Below are positions 39,310-53,118 of a stretch of 64,000 bases of DNA, in pieces. Origin of the DNA: Vigna angularis (lineage: Eukaryota; Streptophyta; Magnoliopsida; Fabales; Fabaceae); the NCBI RefSeq assembly GCF_016808095.1, contig NC_068971.1, forward strand, positions 50,919,631 to 50,983,630, given 5' to 3'. Within the stretch, counting starts at the first letter, position 1. Every line of letters begins with the position of its first letter. The position numbers and the translations under genes are program-made. A model generated the notes under the pieces. It was not told the DNA's origin. It was given only the letters and a program-made list of their open reading frames with translations, and did no database searches.

Positions 39310-41828
39310 ATTCAAAAGCTTTTGCTGTTCTTTCTTCCTTACAAACATTGTTTTTCACTGTTTTAATCGCTCAAAGTGTATAGTCTTGTGATTTTTTAAG
39401 TTAAGACAATATAAAATAAATTTCTAAAAGTGTTGGAGACTCGGCTATAAATTAAATATATAATTAAGCTATAGTATATAACTTCAGTATCATCTTAGTT
39501 TATTAAAAAAATTATAATATTGAAGTGGATGTAAAGTTACATACTAAAATTATATTAGTCTATTTTAAAGATTATTAATAATGTTCATTTATTGTTGCTG
39601 AATTATTTTTTGATTTGCATAGTTGAAGCGTTGAAAGTTCTGTGAAGTATTTTAGTATTTTTTGAAGTTAAGACAGGGGAGTGCAGTTTGATAGTGAAGT
39701 ATAGGTGGCATGCGATTAAGTAATGAAAGTGTTGAGGAATAGTAACATTAATTAACCCAATAAACTAATAATCGTGATGCTTGAACATTAATGCATTCAG
39801 ACGAGGGTAGGTGGTCTTTTTTAAAATGGCAAACATTCTGATGATTAATTATAAATTTAGCATCCCATGGAGCAATTGAAACACAAATAAAATGATTTTG
39901 TTTTTTCCACTACGACTAAAATTGTTTTTGTTGTTTGCAAGTAGGAATAAGTGTTGAAACTCTTTTTGTGTGTGGACCTCTTGGGTTTTTTCTTTCGAGA
40001 CCATCCTAAAAAATCGTGCCATTCTTCTTTCACAACATTTTATATTTTCGATTGTGTTAAAGGGATAATGAAAAAAGAAATTAATGCTAAAGAAAATATG
40101 AAGAACTATGTTAGAGATATATTAGGATGATAATACATTTTTATGGATTAAATTAGCGTTATGGAAAAGTTTTGATGATTGGAGGTGAAAATTTTAATAG
40201 AGTTTTATTTGAGAAATTTGAAATGGAAGATGATGAAGGTTTGGTTTGGTATGGTGATGGATATGTTATGCATAGAAACAAAAGTTAAGGTTTGGTATGA
40301 GCATTCTGGCACCAAAATATATGTGATATTTATTGACTTATTAATTATTATTTAATATAAATGACAAAAATATTTATATATGTGATATTTATTGATAAAA
40401 TTTGCGAAGATAATTGAATGTACCGTTAATTTATTGGGGATATTTTAATATTTATTTATAAAAGGATTGTGTTTGTATTTATAAATATTTATTATTAGAA
40501 AAAACTAAAATAAAAAAATAATGTATATTTTTTAAATTAAATTTAACTAAAATTAATTTATATTTTATTAGATTAAATTTAATTAAAATTAAAATTAATT
40601 TTTAATTTATATTATATTTTATTTATCTTTTAAATTTTATTTTAAAAATTTATAAAATATTTTTTTTAATATTTATGGGTATCACAAATACTTACTAGTT
40701 TTAAAATATTTACACATATTCCTTAAACAAGTATTCGACGAATAATACAGAGTAATTAATGAATTCTTTTTTTATTGTTGTTTGAACATCGGATATCCAA
40801 TCTATTTGTATTTCTCTCTCTTTATATATATATATATATATATAAATTTATATGTTAACATAATATGTAAAAAAATATATTGTTTTTAATTAGTGATAAC
40901 ATTAATGTTTTTTATTATAAAAAAAAGTGAAACATTATTGATCTAAAAATGAGGTTCGATCTATTAAGATTTGATGTTTTTTATTATCTTAATTTTTTCT
41001 TTCTTTCATAGATTATATAAATAGGGTAAATTAAAATATATATGTAAATGTAAATGTTATTTTATAAATCTAAAGTCTTATAAGATTGATTAAATTTAAA
41101 ATCCACTTTTTTTAATATTTTTTTTATTAAAAAAACTCTAATTAAATAAAAAAAAATACTTGTGCATCTTACATCTTATATTTAAGCTACGTTCATCCTA
41201 CAACACTCAAATATCAAAAAGAATAAAATTTAATGAGTGCATGTGGCTCCACGTTTTCTAATTAATGCATCACACCATAAAAGACACGTTCTATTACTAA
41301 GCCGTGTTTTTTATATACTGAATGGGGGTTAGTTACTTCATTTTTGGAAAATATTTTATGGTACAAAACTCTGAATCAACGTACAGTGGATTTCATATTC
41401 TTTATAAGGGTGCTAAAAGAAAATTTGGATGTGAGTTTCGTTATATTTTTTAATGTCTTTTCTTTGGTTAAAAGCATATTTGTCTATGTTTATTGTATTT
41501 GGTTTTTAGTTTTGATATATTGCATTCGTATTCGTGTTTATTTAAATTGTTTTTTTACTCAATTTAGAAGGTTATTTTTAATTTAATCCAATAAAATGTT
41601 TTAGATATTATTTGATATATTATATTGTGATATTTGAAGGTCTTGTTGTAAATATATTTATGATGACAAAAGTTCTTTTCGTGTTTTTAATGTACGATCG
41701 TAATTATTTTATTTCAATATTTTTTTCACACATAAATTTGAAGTTTTTAATATATAAAAAACATTTATTTGAAACTAAAAGTTAATATATATTTTTCAAT
41801 CCAACTCGTTAATTTAATCTTGGGAGAG
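39310..41828. other. Intergenic region, no gene seen
   Basis: This is the 3' flank of the LBD gene and AT-rich DNA. Two copies of ATATGTGATATTTATTGA lie at about 40320 and 40379. A short (AT)n run is at 40823-40844. Confidence 0.6.
40823..40844. repeat. Short (TA)n microsatellite
   Basis: About 22 bp of TA dinucleotides after a TCTCTCTC run. Confidence 0.9.
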
Positions 41829-44177
41829 TGTATATTCATTATTTCTTTGAAGTTAACTCTTGGACATTTTAACATATTGACTTTATCAGGTTTTTGTATA
41901 GATTTAATTCTAATTATTATTCATTGAAAACTTTTAGATGTTTGGCTCATATAACAATTTTGTTCTTTTCGATAAACAAATTTATTCTTCATGCCATTCC
42001 ACACATTTTTTGTTGGTTACTATATAAGCTACAAGGATACAAATTGTACAACTTAGTTATCAAACAATTTTTTATTTTAAGGGATGCTCTCTTTCACGAA
42101 ACATTTTTTATTTCAAAGACATGACTTATACATTTTTTTTTTTCATTAATGATATAATAAATTTTGTCTCTTATTGATAACTTGCCTTAAGATTATTTGT
42201 CTTTAGATACTTCTCATTTCTCATGTCCATCACTCTAATAAGTACCATGATACATATGAAAAATCAATGTCTAGTAATAATGATGATTTCAAATCCTTTG
42301 TTTAAAGATTATTTAAGTTATCTAATTAACCTTAATTGTTTGACTATATGTCTTATGGCACCTCAAACCCTTATCCTATTCAGAATTTGTATCATGTGAA
42401 TAAATTCAATCCAACGTATAAAACTTTCATTAATCAAATTTTTATCACTTATGAGTTTGAATTCTATCATCAAGAAATTCCTTACCCTCAATGGAGAAAG
42501 GTCATGACTCAAGAAATTAATGCTTTAGAAGATAATGTCACTTGATCTCTAGTCTCTTTACCATAAGGCAAACATTGCATAGGTGCAGATGAAATTTTAA
42601 ATTGAAATAAAATGGTGATGACTCAATTGACATAATCTTTTGTAAGGGTGTTAGTAGTTGCTAGTGCAAAAATGACAAGTTATTTAAGAAAGTATATATG
42701 AATATTCTCCTAGACTACAAAACAAAAACAAAAAGATTAGTTTGTAAGTTGAATAACTTTATATATGAACTGAGACAATCCTTTAGACAATGATTCTACA
42801 AACTCCCTTCAACCTTATTGCAACATGATTTTACATAGTCTAAAAATGATTACTCCATGTTTATTCATGTTTCATTCTTTATTTTTCATTTTGTTGGTGT
42901 GTGTGGATGACATCATCGTAGTAGGTCCTGAATTTCTTGTGTTGGTAAGGTATAATTGAAATTGAGTTCTTTATTTAAACTAAATACTCTTGGTTTTCTT
43001 GTATACTTCTTAAGCTTGAAATTGTCAAATCTATAAGGATATTTCTTTGTGCAAAAAAAGTATAATTTATCTTTGTTTGATGATAATTCTTTTTAGGTAG
43101 CAAAATAGCTACATTACCTATGGATCTCAATTTAAAGTTTAGCCTTAATGATGGTGACTTTATTGAGAATCCCTTGTGTACAAAAGATTATTTAGAAGAC
43201 TTATGTACTTGACTATTTCCATACCAGACATTACTTTTGTAGTTTACAAGCTTAATTAATACATGCAAAATCCATTAACCACACATTGAATTATAATCCA
43301 TCACTTGCTAAAATACTTGAAGTCCACTATAGGTTAAGGTCTCGTTTTCTCTATCAACAACAACTTTCATCTCTTAGCATATGCTGATGGAGCCTATGAT
43401 AGTTGTTTAAATACCGAAAAATCAATAATTGGTTTTATGTTTTCCTTATTTTCGTGGAAGTTTATCATACATTTTCCAAATCTTCATAGTATCATGTTTT
43501 ATCTTCAATGGCTAGTGAAAATTTTGACTATAACAATTACTCAAATATTTTGAACTTTCAGTTATGCTCTTTTGTCATAAAAAAAATTGTTGTGCACCTT
43601 ATTTATAATCTCTCTCATTGTTCTTATAAAGTGAAAAGGCACAATGAAAAAATTTCAACTCCACAAACTTCTTCAACCTTCATTTTCCAAAGTGTTTGTC
43701 CTCCTGCTCTTCAATACTTGTCCTCTATAAGGTGAATGAGGGTTGTGTATGTAAAAGACACCCCAACATTCAAATCAACCTCAAACATCAATAAAATATT
43801 AGTGTGTAATTAATGAAAACATAAATGAAATACCTCAGACGATTATGCTATTTATAATATAATTTATTATGTTTGTGTAATCTTACATGTATGGGCCTAA
43901 GCTTGGGTCCAATGATCCATTTACCTTGTCTGAGTCAATGTTTGATCATATTCTCTAGTAATAGAGTAGTCAGTATGTCATCAGTTCTAGTAGACCGACA
44001 AGTAATCGTTCAGGGTGCTTAGTTGTAGTCGTTGGACATGTTTGGGTGTAGGTACTTAAGACATATTCAGTTGTGTTGTGTGTCATATCATCCTAGGTTG
44101 AGACCAATATTAATATAGTCGAGGAGTATTTGATCATATACAATACACTCATCGTGAGAGGTCTAAATATTCTAACG
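41829..44177 (+). mobile_element. Decayed Ty1/copia retrotransposon relic
   Basis: Fragments of a copia polyprotein appear in the right order but in different frames and with stops. The C-terminal end of integrase lies at about 41925-42120 (GYKLYN...ALFHETFF). The entry to reverse transcriptase is at about 42430-42590 (PQWRKVMTQEINALED). The RT catalytic VDDIIVVG is at about 42900-42930, an LPMDLN stretch at about 43112, and RNase H (YADGAYDSCLNTEKSIIGF) at about 43380-43455. A candidate 3' LTR begins near 43745 (TGTGTATG) after a weak purine tract and ends near 44177 (TTCTAAC). Gag, protease, most of integrase and the 5' LTR are not seen. It cannot be functional. Confidence 0.8.
43745..44177 (+). 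repeat. Candidate 3' LTR of the copia relic
   Basis: This has a different composition from its flanks and sits where the 3' LTR should be, after the RNase H remnant. It runs from TGTGTATGTAAAAGACACCC to ATATTCTAAC, so the expected terminal CA is degraded. No second copy was found upstream, so the call rests on position only. Confidence 0.4.
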
Positions 44178-47100
44178 CCTTTAATTGTTTTATTATTCGA
44201 CAGAAGAAAAAATGCTATTAGATATTATACATAATTTATTATTTAATTTTGATACTTAGATATTATAAATATAATACATATATAATAAGTTATTATGTTT
44301 ATTTAATATTTAGATTATTAATATGTTATATTGTTATATATATTTACCACTTTATGTAAATGACACGTTTTAATTTAATAAATTATTTTTCTATTAATAC
44401 TTAAATAATACTTAAGAAATTAAATAAAAAATATGATATTGTTAAAAATTTAATTATAAAAATGAAACAATGTTTAATAATACATAATAAATAAATAAAT
44501 TATCATTTTTTTCTAAAGACTAAAAGTTGAATAGCATATACACACTTAGGACGAATTTTCTAAAACAAAACACAAACAAAACTAATTTTCTTAAAAACTA
44601 AAATAAAATTAATAGACACTGAAATTAATGTTATTATTATTTATTTAAGATTAACTCTCTAGTTACATCCGTCGTTTTCACTTTTTAAGAGTTTAGGTAG
44701 TATTTTTATTTATTTTTGCGTGTTTATTACATGAGAGGTACCAAAAAGGACACTCTTATATTTAAAAAAGAGGTAATAAATGAATCCACAAATATATAAT
44801 TATCATTATCTAATTATATTTCTTGTTATAAAATTTTACCATCATCATGAACTCACATTTCATTTAATTTTAGTTTAATTTTTTTATGTGATTATCGATT
44901 AATTAGGTGTGTATTATTGTGTAATTGTGATGATTAGTTAATATTATTGGTTGATCTTGGTGGAAATACTCAGATTTATTCAATTATAAATAGTATTCCT
45001 CATCAACCAAATTTGCTATGTTGTTAACATGTCTCTAAAAAGAAAAAAAAAACTTTATTTTTTAAAAAAAATTTAATATATTTTAAGCTAACTTTTCTAA
45101 AACTTAAAAAAGTGAAAATAGTAAACTCACACCACACACATTAGATATGAATAATAGACACACATGTACAAACTAAAAGTAAAAAGAACAGCACACATGC
45201 ACGTGCAAATACACACGTTATTAAAAACATATACACAACTCATGTTTTTAAAGATTAAAAATAAACATCAAACAATGAAAATTTTAAGTTTAAAATGAAG
45301 TTAGGATTAAGAAGTTTGTAAGAGATGTTGAATTTAACGCCTAACTTCTACTTCCTTTCCTAGGATATTTTCATATTTTTGTAAGTATTCTTCAAAATGC
45401 TTGCTTTGTGTTTCTTCTATAGCTTGGCATGTTACTTCCAGCCACATTAGTATTCCTTTTGGTCCAAAAGTTATAAAAAAGAAAGTTCATGTTTCTCGCT
45501 TTCACTTCCATACACAGCTGTCAATTTCTTCGCACATATACCACAATGTTCTTATCATAATAGAAAAACGTTAAAATAAAAGTTAAAAGGTTTAGAGATT
45601 AATTTGGATGAGTTTGTTCTAGCTGGTTCACGTGTAGGGGTTGTGGAAGAAAGTGGTTGATTTATGGGACTTGCAGAACATATAATATAAGAGCTATTAC
45701 ATGTAGGGTTTCTAAATCCATCTCTCCCAACAGATTTATGTCAAAATCAAAGCATTATCTTAATTGCTCAAGAAAAAACCAGAAAAACCTTAATTAATGG
45801 TGGGGGACAACCAAGTACTGTTTCTTAATTAACTCAGAAAAAAATAATGCTGTAATTAAGAACTGACTTAAACTTGAAAGATTCCTCATCAGCTTTGTTT
45901 AATGTGAAACATTTTGTGGTCAAACATGATTTTTCATCCATTTATAAGTAAATGAATCCACCCAGTTCTTGTCTTTCTATCCTAAATTCTAAACTAATCA
46001 GTGACGAACCTTCTTTTGAAGGGTCCCTCCAAAGTTTCGTGTGATTTTAATTGTATATTCTTTTCAACTTTTTAACTTTTTTTTTTCTTTTTTTTTTTGG
46101 TATAAGTTGATTTGAAGACTTGTTGCATCAACCATGGTCCATGCATTAAAATTTATTCTATTATTAAAACTTAAGAGGGAGGTTTCTTTTTGTTAGAATA
46201 ATGTATTTTAAGCACATGAGCATGATTATGTTTGAATTTACTTTTGTAAATATAGCAATAAAAAAAAGTTAGATGTAAATTAATTTTTAGAGAATTAATA
46301 CAAAATATATATATGCGCAAATTAATTTTAGTTTATAAAAAGGTATTATTTTTAATTTCTTCTTCTAGAAATAATTATAAGAAATGTATGCATTGCATTT
46401 ATATAATATACAGGAATACCCTTCTCTCCATTGAAAGTAATGAATTCATCATATCATGATATGTTAACTTGGAGACCACACCTAATACTAAAATATCTAA
46501 ATTTTACATTAAAATATCCAGATATTAAAACAAGGTTGATGTTTTTGAGAGATTGACCTAACAACTTCTAAATAAAAGTAAATGATTGTATGAAAAATGC
46601 TTTTCATTTTGAAAGTCTGATCATGAAGGCATTATTTGAAAGAGACAATTAAAGTTTATGTGTGTGAGAAGAAATATTAATGTTATTTTAACGTGCATGG
46701 TACAACAATAAAGATATTTAACTTTTTTTGTCAGTATAAGAAAATAAATATTCAGTGTGAATTAAAAAATTAATACTAATAAGTAAAAATTGATATTAAT
46801 TAATAATATCACATATATGGGTGTCTCTAAAATCATGTAATCATCTATGTCTACTCTTAAAAGTCTGATTCTAAGTAATATTTGGTATTATTAATTTTTA
46901 AATTGGTCTTTAGAATAATTCAGTATTGGTCATTAATTAAATTAAATAAATTATAAAATAAAAACACTTTAATGCTGGTTAAACAAAACATTAAATAAAA
47001 TATGTTTAATATTATATTAATTTGATGTACAGTGGTTAAAAAAATCATATAATATATCCATCTTCAACAATATAAAATACAAAAAAATAATTGAAAAAAA

Positions 47101-47776
47101 TTATAGTGAATGATGGAGTCAACAAAAATATTGACGGAGAACATGTGAAAGAAAAGAAGTGAATGAAAAATAGTTATGTAAAAATTGAAAAAAAGAAAAT
47201 TTTGCATGAAAATATATATTATCGTTAAATTTTTTATTTAGATTAAAAATAATATATGATTTTATTAGTTGTTACGAAAGTAAACTATGGATGTCTCCTC
47301 TTCATGTTCTTGAGAGTTCAGTGGGACAAAGAAAGTTGTGGTAAGTCAAAAGATGGAAAATGAGAACACTGATATTGATAATAAGTTAAAATACATAACA
47401 AGACAAAAGTAATGTTAATGAATCTGAAATTCTGTAATTTTGTGTAGACAAAGAAAGTGATAGTGGGAACCCAGTTTTCCTTTTGAGGGCTCGAGGAAAC
47501 TGGTTTTCGAATTTAGATAAATGCTCTCATACCAAACAAATTATCATATATCAGAACAATATATCAACACTCCACCATGCTGAATTTGAGCCAATTTTGC
47601 ATAAACAAAGCTATTTTGTCAAAATTCTTATCTTTTTTTTTATTTCACACTGCATGACATGAACAAAGATTTAAAATTTAAATTTAACTTAAAATTTATA
47701 AAATCCACTTATAATTTTTTTTATTAATTTTATTTTAATTAATATAAAAAATTTAATACACTTTTTTGTTCTAAAG

Positions 47777-47779
<3 letters not shown>

Positions 47780-47845
<66 letters not shown>
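47780..47845. repeat. (AT)n microsatellite
   Basis: About 66 bp of TA dinucleotides. Confidence 0.95.
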
Positions 47846-47849
<4 letters not shown>

Positions 47850-48384
47850 AAGTTGAATCTGATCAAGATTTATAAATTTATTATTTTAAAATTCTGAATT
47901 AAAGTTAAATGTTATAATTTTAATATAAGATTTTAGATTAAAAATAGTATTAATAATTCAGACTCATAATTATTTAAGCTATACCTTTATTATTTGGTAA
48001 AAAAAAACATGCAAGAGAAGTACTTTTGGGGAATGTAAATTGTAATAAATGTGAGAATGTTTTGTTCAAAATTTTCATATTAACATTCTATAAAATATGA
48101 AACATCGGGTGAGAGAGATCATTAATAGTGTTTCTGCATGTTTCAATAGAAATAGATGAAAAAAACCATATAGAAGTATCACTGATCAAAAAATAAATGA
48201 TAGGGTATTAATCTAACAGTGAATTTGGATTCCTTATTCAATGTATTATCGTTAACAAAAGTAATTGATAAAACATGAGAAGAAGAAATTACTTATTGAA
48301 AAATATTTAAATATTACAACATTGAAACATCAATATGGTTAAATCACACATGTAATAAACAGTTGAAAATACTAGTGATTTCAG

Positions 48385-48486
<102 letters not shown>

Positions 48487-49260
48487 GAGTAGGAAATTGA
48501 TATTGTCAGATAACAAACTATACTTATTCTTACGTTCATATTTTTGACTAAATATTATTTAAATAATATTTTACAAAAACACAAAAATACAATATTGAAA
48601 AAGAAGATATTTTAAAAGATTTAAGAGAATATACATTTTTTTAGTTCCAAATAAAAATTATAATTATATAAATTTAAAATAGAATATGCTAGATAATAAT
48701 TACATAAACATATAATAAAATATAAAAAAGTAAACAATTAAAGAAAAACAAAAATACAAAGAAAATCATAAGAATAAGACCGATAGGATTCCAACTACCA
48801 TGATACCTAAATTTATCTATCATTCCTAGCAATAAAAATCTATAAATAAAGAGATTAAGAATAACAGTAATATGAGTAACATATATATCCTATAAACTTT
48901 TATAATAACTATAAAATTACTCATGAAAAACAGAATTATGTATAGGTTATCATAATGTTTGTCTTCATGTATTTCTTTACTTATTTTATTTATTTAAATT
49001 ATATCATCATTTTTAATCCTTTATATTTGATTTTGTTACATTTATCTTACTTTAATTTAAATTTAATTTATCTTTTGGCTTATTTATCTTGACTTATAAT
49101 TGAAACATTTTATTGCTTTAACCATTTACATTTATGTATTTCTTTATATTTCCTTTCACTCTTTTTACAATGTTTTGACTTTATTTAACTTTTTTAATAT
49201 TTTCAATTAAGTTTATTGGTTTAATTTTAATTATTTTTCTCTGATTTCGGCCATTTATTG

Positions 49261-49263
<3 letters not shown>

Positions 49264-49331
<68 letters not shown>
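49264..49331. repeat. (AT)n microsatellite
   Basis: About 68 bp of AT dinucleotides followed by an A run. Confidence 0.95.
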
Positions 49332-49336
<5 letters not shown>

Positions 49337-50319
49337 AAAGTTTTACGTACGTTTCTTTAATTTAAACGCGGATTCTCTTATAATTATAAACATAAACTTT
49401 GATTCTAGAACAATGAAATAGTGTTTTATATTGACTTTATTATTTTAATTTTATAAAAATCTTAAGAATATAAATTAAAAGTGGTAGAACATGATATTCT
49501 AAATAAACAAAAATTACAAGCGTATTTATGTTTTTAAATATTTAATATTTATATTCACCGAAAACAATAATGTACAAAAAAGTCGATTTATTTAATGATA
49601 AAAAAATTGAACTTGTTAAAAAAGTGTGAACACGGTCAAAGCTGCTTTGTTAAAAAAGCTGAAACATTTTAAAGTTAATTACCAGATAATGTTGCAGTGT
49701 TCAATTATTGGCTATGCATATGCATAGTCATTTCATTGAATAACCATTGATAATTTATTCAATATTTTGATAAGAGCAAATAAATAAGTACTTTACACAA
49801 GATGATAAACATGAAATTTACATTTTACTCAAGAAAAAATCTCTAATTATTGGTGAGAAAATAGCCTTTTGATCATACATTGTTTGATAGAGTATGGTTT
49901 CAGAAACAAGCTTTTATAACTTATGAACAAACACTAATTTTTAATACAATATTTGAAACTTATCCAATTACTATAAAAATTATAAGCAATTTTTTAAAAT
50001 TTAAAAACACTTTAAGAAAAAGAAGACCAAACCTTATGTCAGAATAACTCGCAGGGAAGTAACTCTGAAATGAAAATTTGTAAGGTTGATACAACATACA
50101 AATATTCAATAAGAGGATAATATTCATTTTATACCATAAAAAAGGTAACATTTAAGTTTACATTATTATAGGATGTCCAAAAGTGATTCGAAATAGTTTC
50201 ATTCGTACAAATTAAGGTTCTATTTTGGTCAAGTTACTTGTATGTTATCTAAGAAGGAAGGGTTTTATTAGGTAAAACATCTACATAGAGAAGTTTTAAT
50301 TGAATTGTTGAACTCCAAT

Positions 50320-50500
50320 GCAACATTTGAATGACAATTTTGGGTCTTTCATTATTGAATAAATAATTTTACAACGATAGATTCTAATGACAATTTGGGG
50401 TCTTATGTTGAGGAAATAATGTTACAATATTACATTCTAATGGCGATATAGGCTTTCTTTTATTGGAGAAATAGTGTTACATTTTAATGACAATTTAAGG
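50320..50500. repeat. Degenerate tandem repeats in the ENGase 3' UTR
   Basis: Four imperfect copies of a roughly 50-60 bp unit are recognised by (T)AATGACAATTT(T)GGG(G)TCTT or variants at about 50330, 50387, 50440 and 50484, each followed by an AAATAA(T)TTTACA-like block. On the gene strand the last copy begins at the stop codon itself. Confidence 0.7.
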
Positions 50501-53079
50501 ACCTTCAACCTCCAATTCATAATATGGAGACTCGTCCAATTCCTGAATTGTCCCATCTACACTGCAGACTTGTATTATAAATTTGAGAGTAGAAGTGTCT
50601 GAAGGAACTTTGAGGTCAGAAACATAGAAACAGCTTACTTGTGCTACTCCAAGGTACTCTTTTACATCCTCCAATGTTGTAACTGGATTGCCACCTGCTT
50701 GTTTTGATAATTTTACCAAGTAAACGTTGAACTTCAGAAATAGATAACTATTCTCATGTTTTAATTTCCAAGAAATCTTAACATCAAGGGTCTTTGAACC
50801 CAGAGGGTCTGATGTCCATTTTATGCAGGTGCCATCAACTAGCCAGGAAGAAGACAGAGGAAAATCTGACTTATAGTCCACAGTCTTGATTGTGATGTGA
50901 CCAAGAAGTGCAAAATAATCTGATGGGGAAGCCACAGTTCCATCATTGTCATTTGAATCTGATCTATAGCACACTGCATGGATTTCTGTTAAAGTGTATC
51001 CACTCATTGCAACTACACCTTCATTTATAACCCATCCAGAGGAAAATCCCTTGCGTTCACGAGTCATGATTACTTTGCTGAACTTGTCTGAAAAGTGATT
51101 CACTGCCCGGGATGCAAGAAGCATAGATGCTCTTCTGCCATCGCCAGTGGAGGTGAACTCGAGCTTAAGTCCTAATGAAGAATTGCTATCCGATTTCACC
51201 TGCATTAATCATTAACTTCATGTGTGAAAAAGAAGACTCATATGGGATAGTACATACATACATATAATTTCAGTCAATTTGACTGAATGCACATTTAACC
51301 ATTATCAAGATAATATACTCTAATTCTCCTTGCCTCAAATTCATGACCAGGTTCAGTTCACAAACGAAGACAGTGATTTGCACTAAGAATTGAATGAAAC
51401 TGACGCATTGGTGGTTATTCCAGGTTATGAGTATGATGACATTCTTTAAAGTGCAGTTTATTCAGCAATAGTGATAAAGAAGTTATGGCTTACAGTATAG
51501 ATAAAGTGGACAGGCAACTCGCTCAAAAGAAACCCTACTTGAAATATTTTTCTCTCAAAGTAAATTTTCTCTTCGAGGGATCCTTTGAATTTAATGTTTC
51601 CCCCTCCACTATACGATGCTTCCTTCAAGCTGCAATTTGACGGCAAGTCAATAAATACATATATCAGATCATGTCAGAAATACAACTAAAATGCAATGAT
51701 TCAATAAGTAAAAGTATTCTTATGATGAAATTTTCTTTACAGGCACTTTCACACACAAACTGTTCAGTTAAGCCACACACTGTTATAGAATATTTACTTT
51801 TAACAGATGTAATATGTGATAATGCATTCTATTACAGCTCCCAGTTACATGAACATATTAAAATGTTAGATATGTACCATCACTTACTCTACAGAAACTT
51901 GAATAGAATTTGAAGGATCAACAAGCATAAGTTGTGGCTGCACGCAAATATTTGAGTTAGATTCCAATAGAGCTCTTAACCAAGTATCACAAATTCAAAA
52001 TGTTAAACTAAACTTTGTTTTCCAGTTAATATATCGATGTAATTTAAAATTAGTCCCTAATATTAGAAATGAAAATAAAATTTAAAAAAGGGGCATATAA
52101 TCTTTCATTGGTCATCTAATCAACGATCTATACAGTTAATAGTTGAGCCAATGTCAGAACCATTAAAACGCACCCAAAAACCCCTCTGAGCGGACGCCAG
52201 GTGTCAAGCAACGAGGATTCGAAAATCAGATAGTGGAATGCAGGTGTCAGCAGATGAGCGGACGTCCGTTTTAGGCAAAACTGAGTCTTGGAAAATCACG
52301 TCACACTCTCTCTTCATGCACCTTCTTCACCAAAACTCTGAACTTCTCATTTTCTCCTCCTTCTCACTAAAAGTTCTCTCTTCTCTCTAAGAAATCTTAC
52401 CTTTTCTCTTCTCTGATCACCATTCAGGCACCGTAGAAGCGTTTCCGGCGTCCTAAGCTCCATTCTGAACCGAACAGTTTCGAGTTCTGAAACCGGTAAG
52501 TTTTCTTATCTTAGCCGATCGTTTCTGGTACATGCAAACCAAGTTCTGGTTGCATGCTGTCATCTGGTCTGAACCATTATTAATTTTATGTTGTTTGGTT
52601 TAGTTTGAAGAGTTGTTGAGCGTTGAGAGTAGAAAGATCTGTAGTCAGGCGAACCAAAATCTGTCCTTAGGACGTTCGTTCACGCTAGAGGTAAGGGAAG
52701 CTTACTAATTTAATTTGTATAATTATGTGTGTTGCATGAACGTTCGTTGCATTGATTGAATTAATATATGATGGTTGATATGTTTGGATTGTATGAAGTA
52801 TGAGAATTGATTATGACATGAATGTCGAAAGTTATGAAGTTATATGTTAAGAAATGAGTTTGAATATATATGAATTCTGAATATGAAATTTCCCTAAGAT
52901 AGTGTATGTTCGTTACTGAACAGTCTTTGACCGTTCGGTTTTCTGAGTGAACTTGGTTAGAATTGGATTCTTTCATTTGGGAAGAATCCTAGTTGAGTGC
53001 GAGCGTCTTCGTGTTGTAATACTATGTTTGAGCGTTCGGCCAAAACATAGTTATGTCCCAATATTCCGTGATAAGCTTA

Positions 53080-53118
<39 letters not shown>

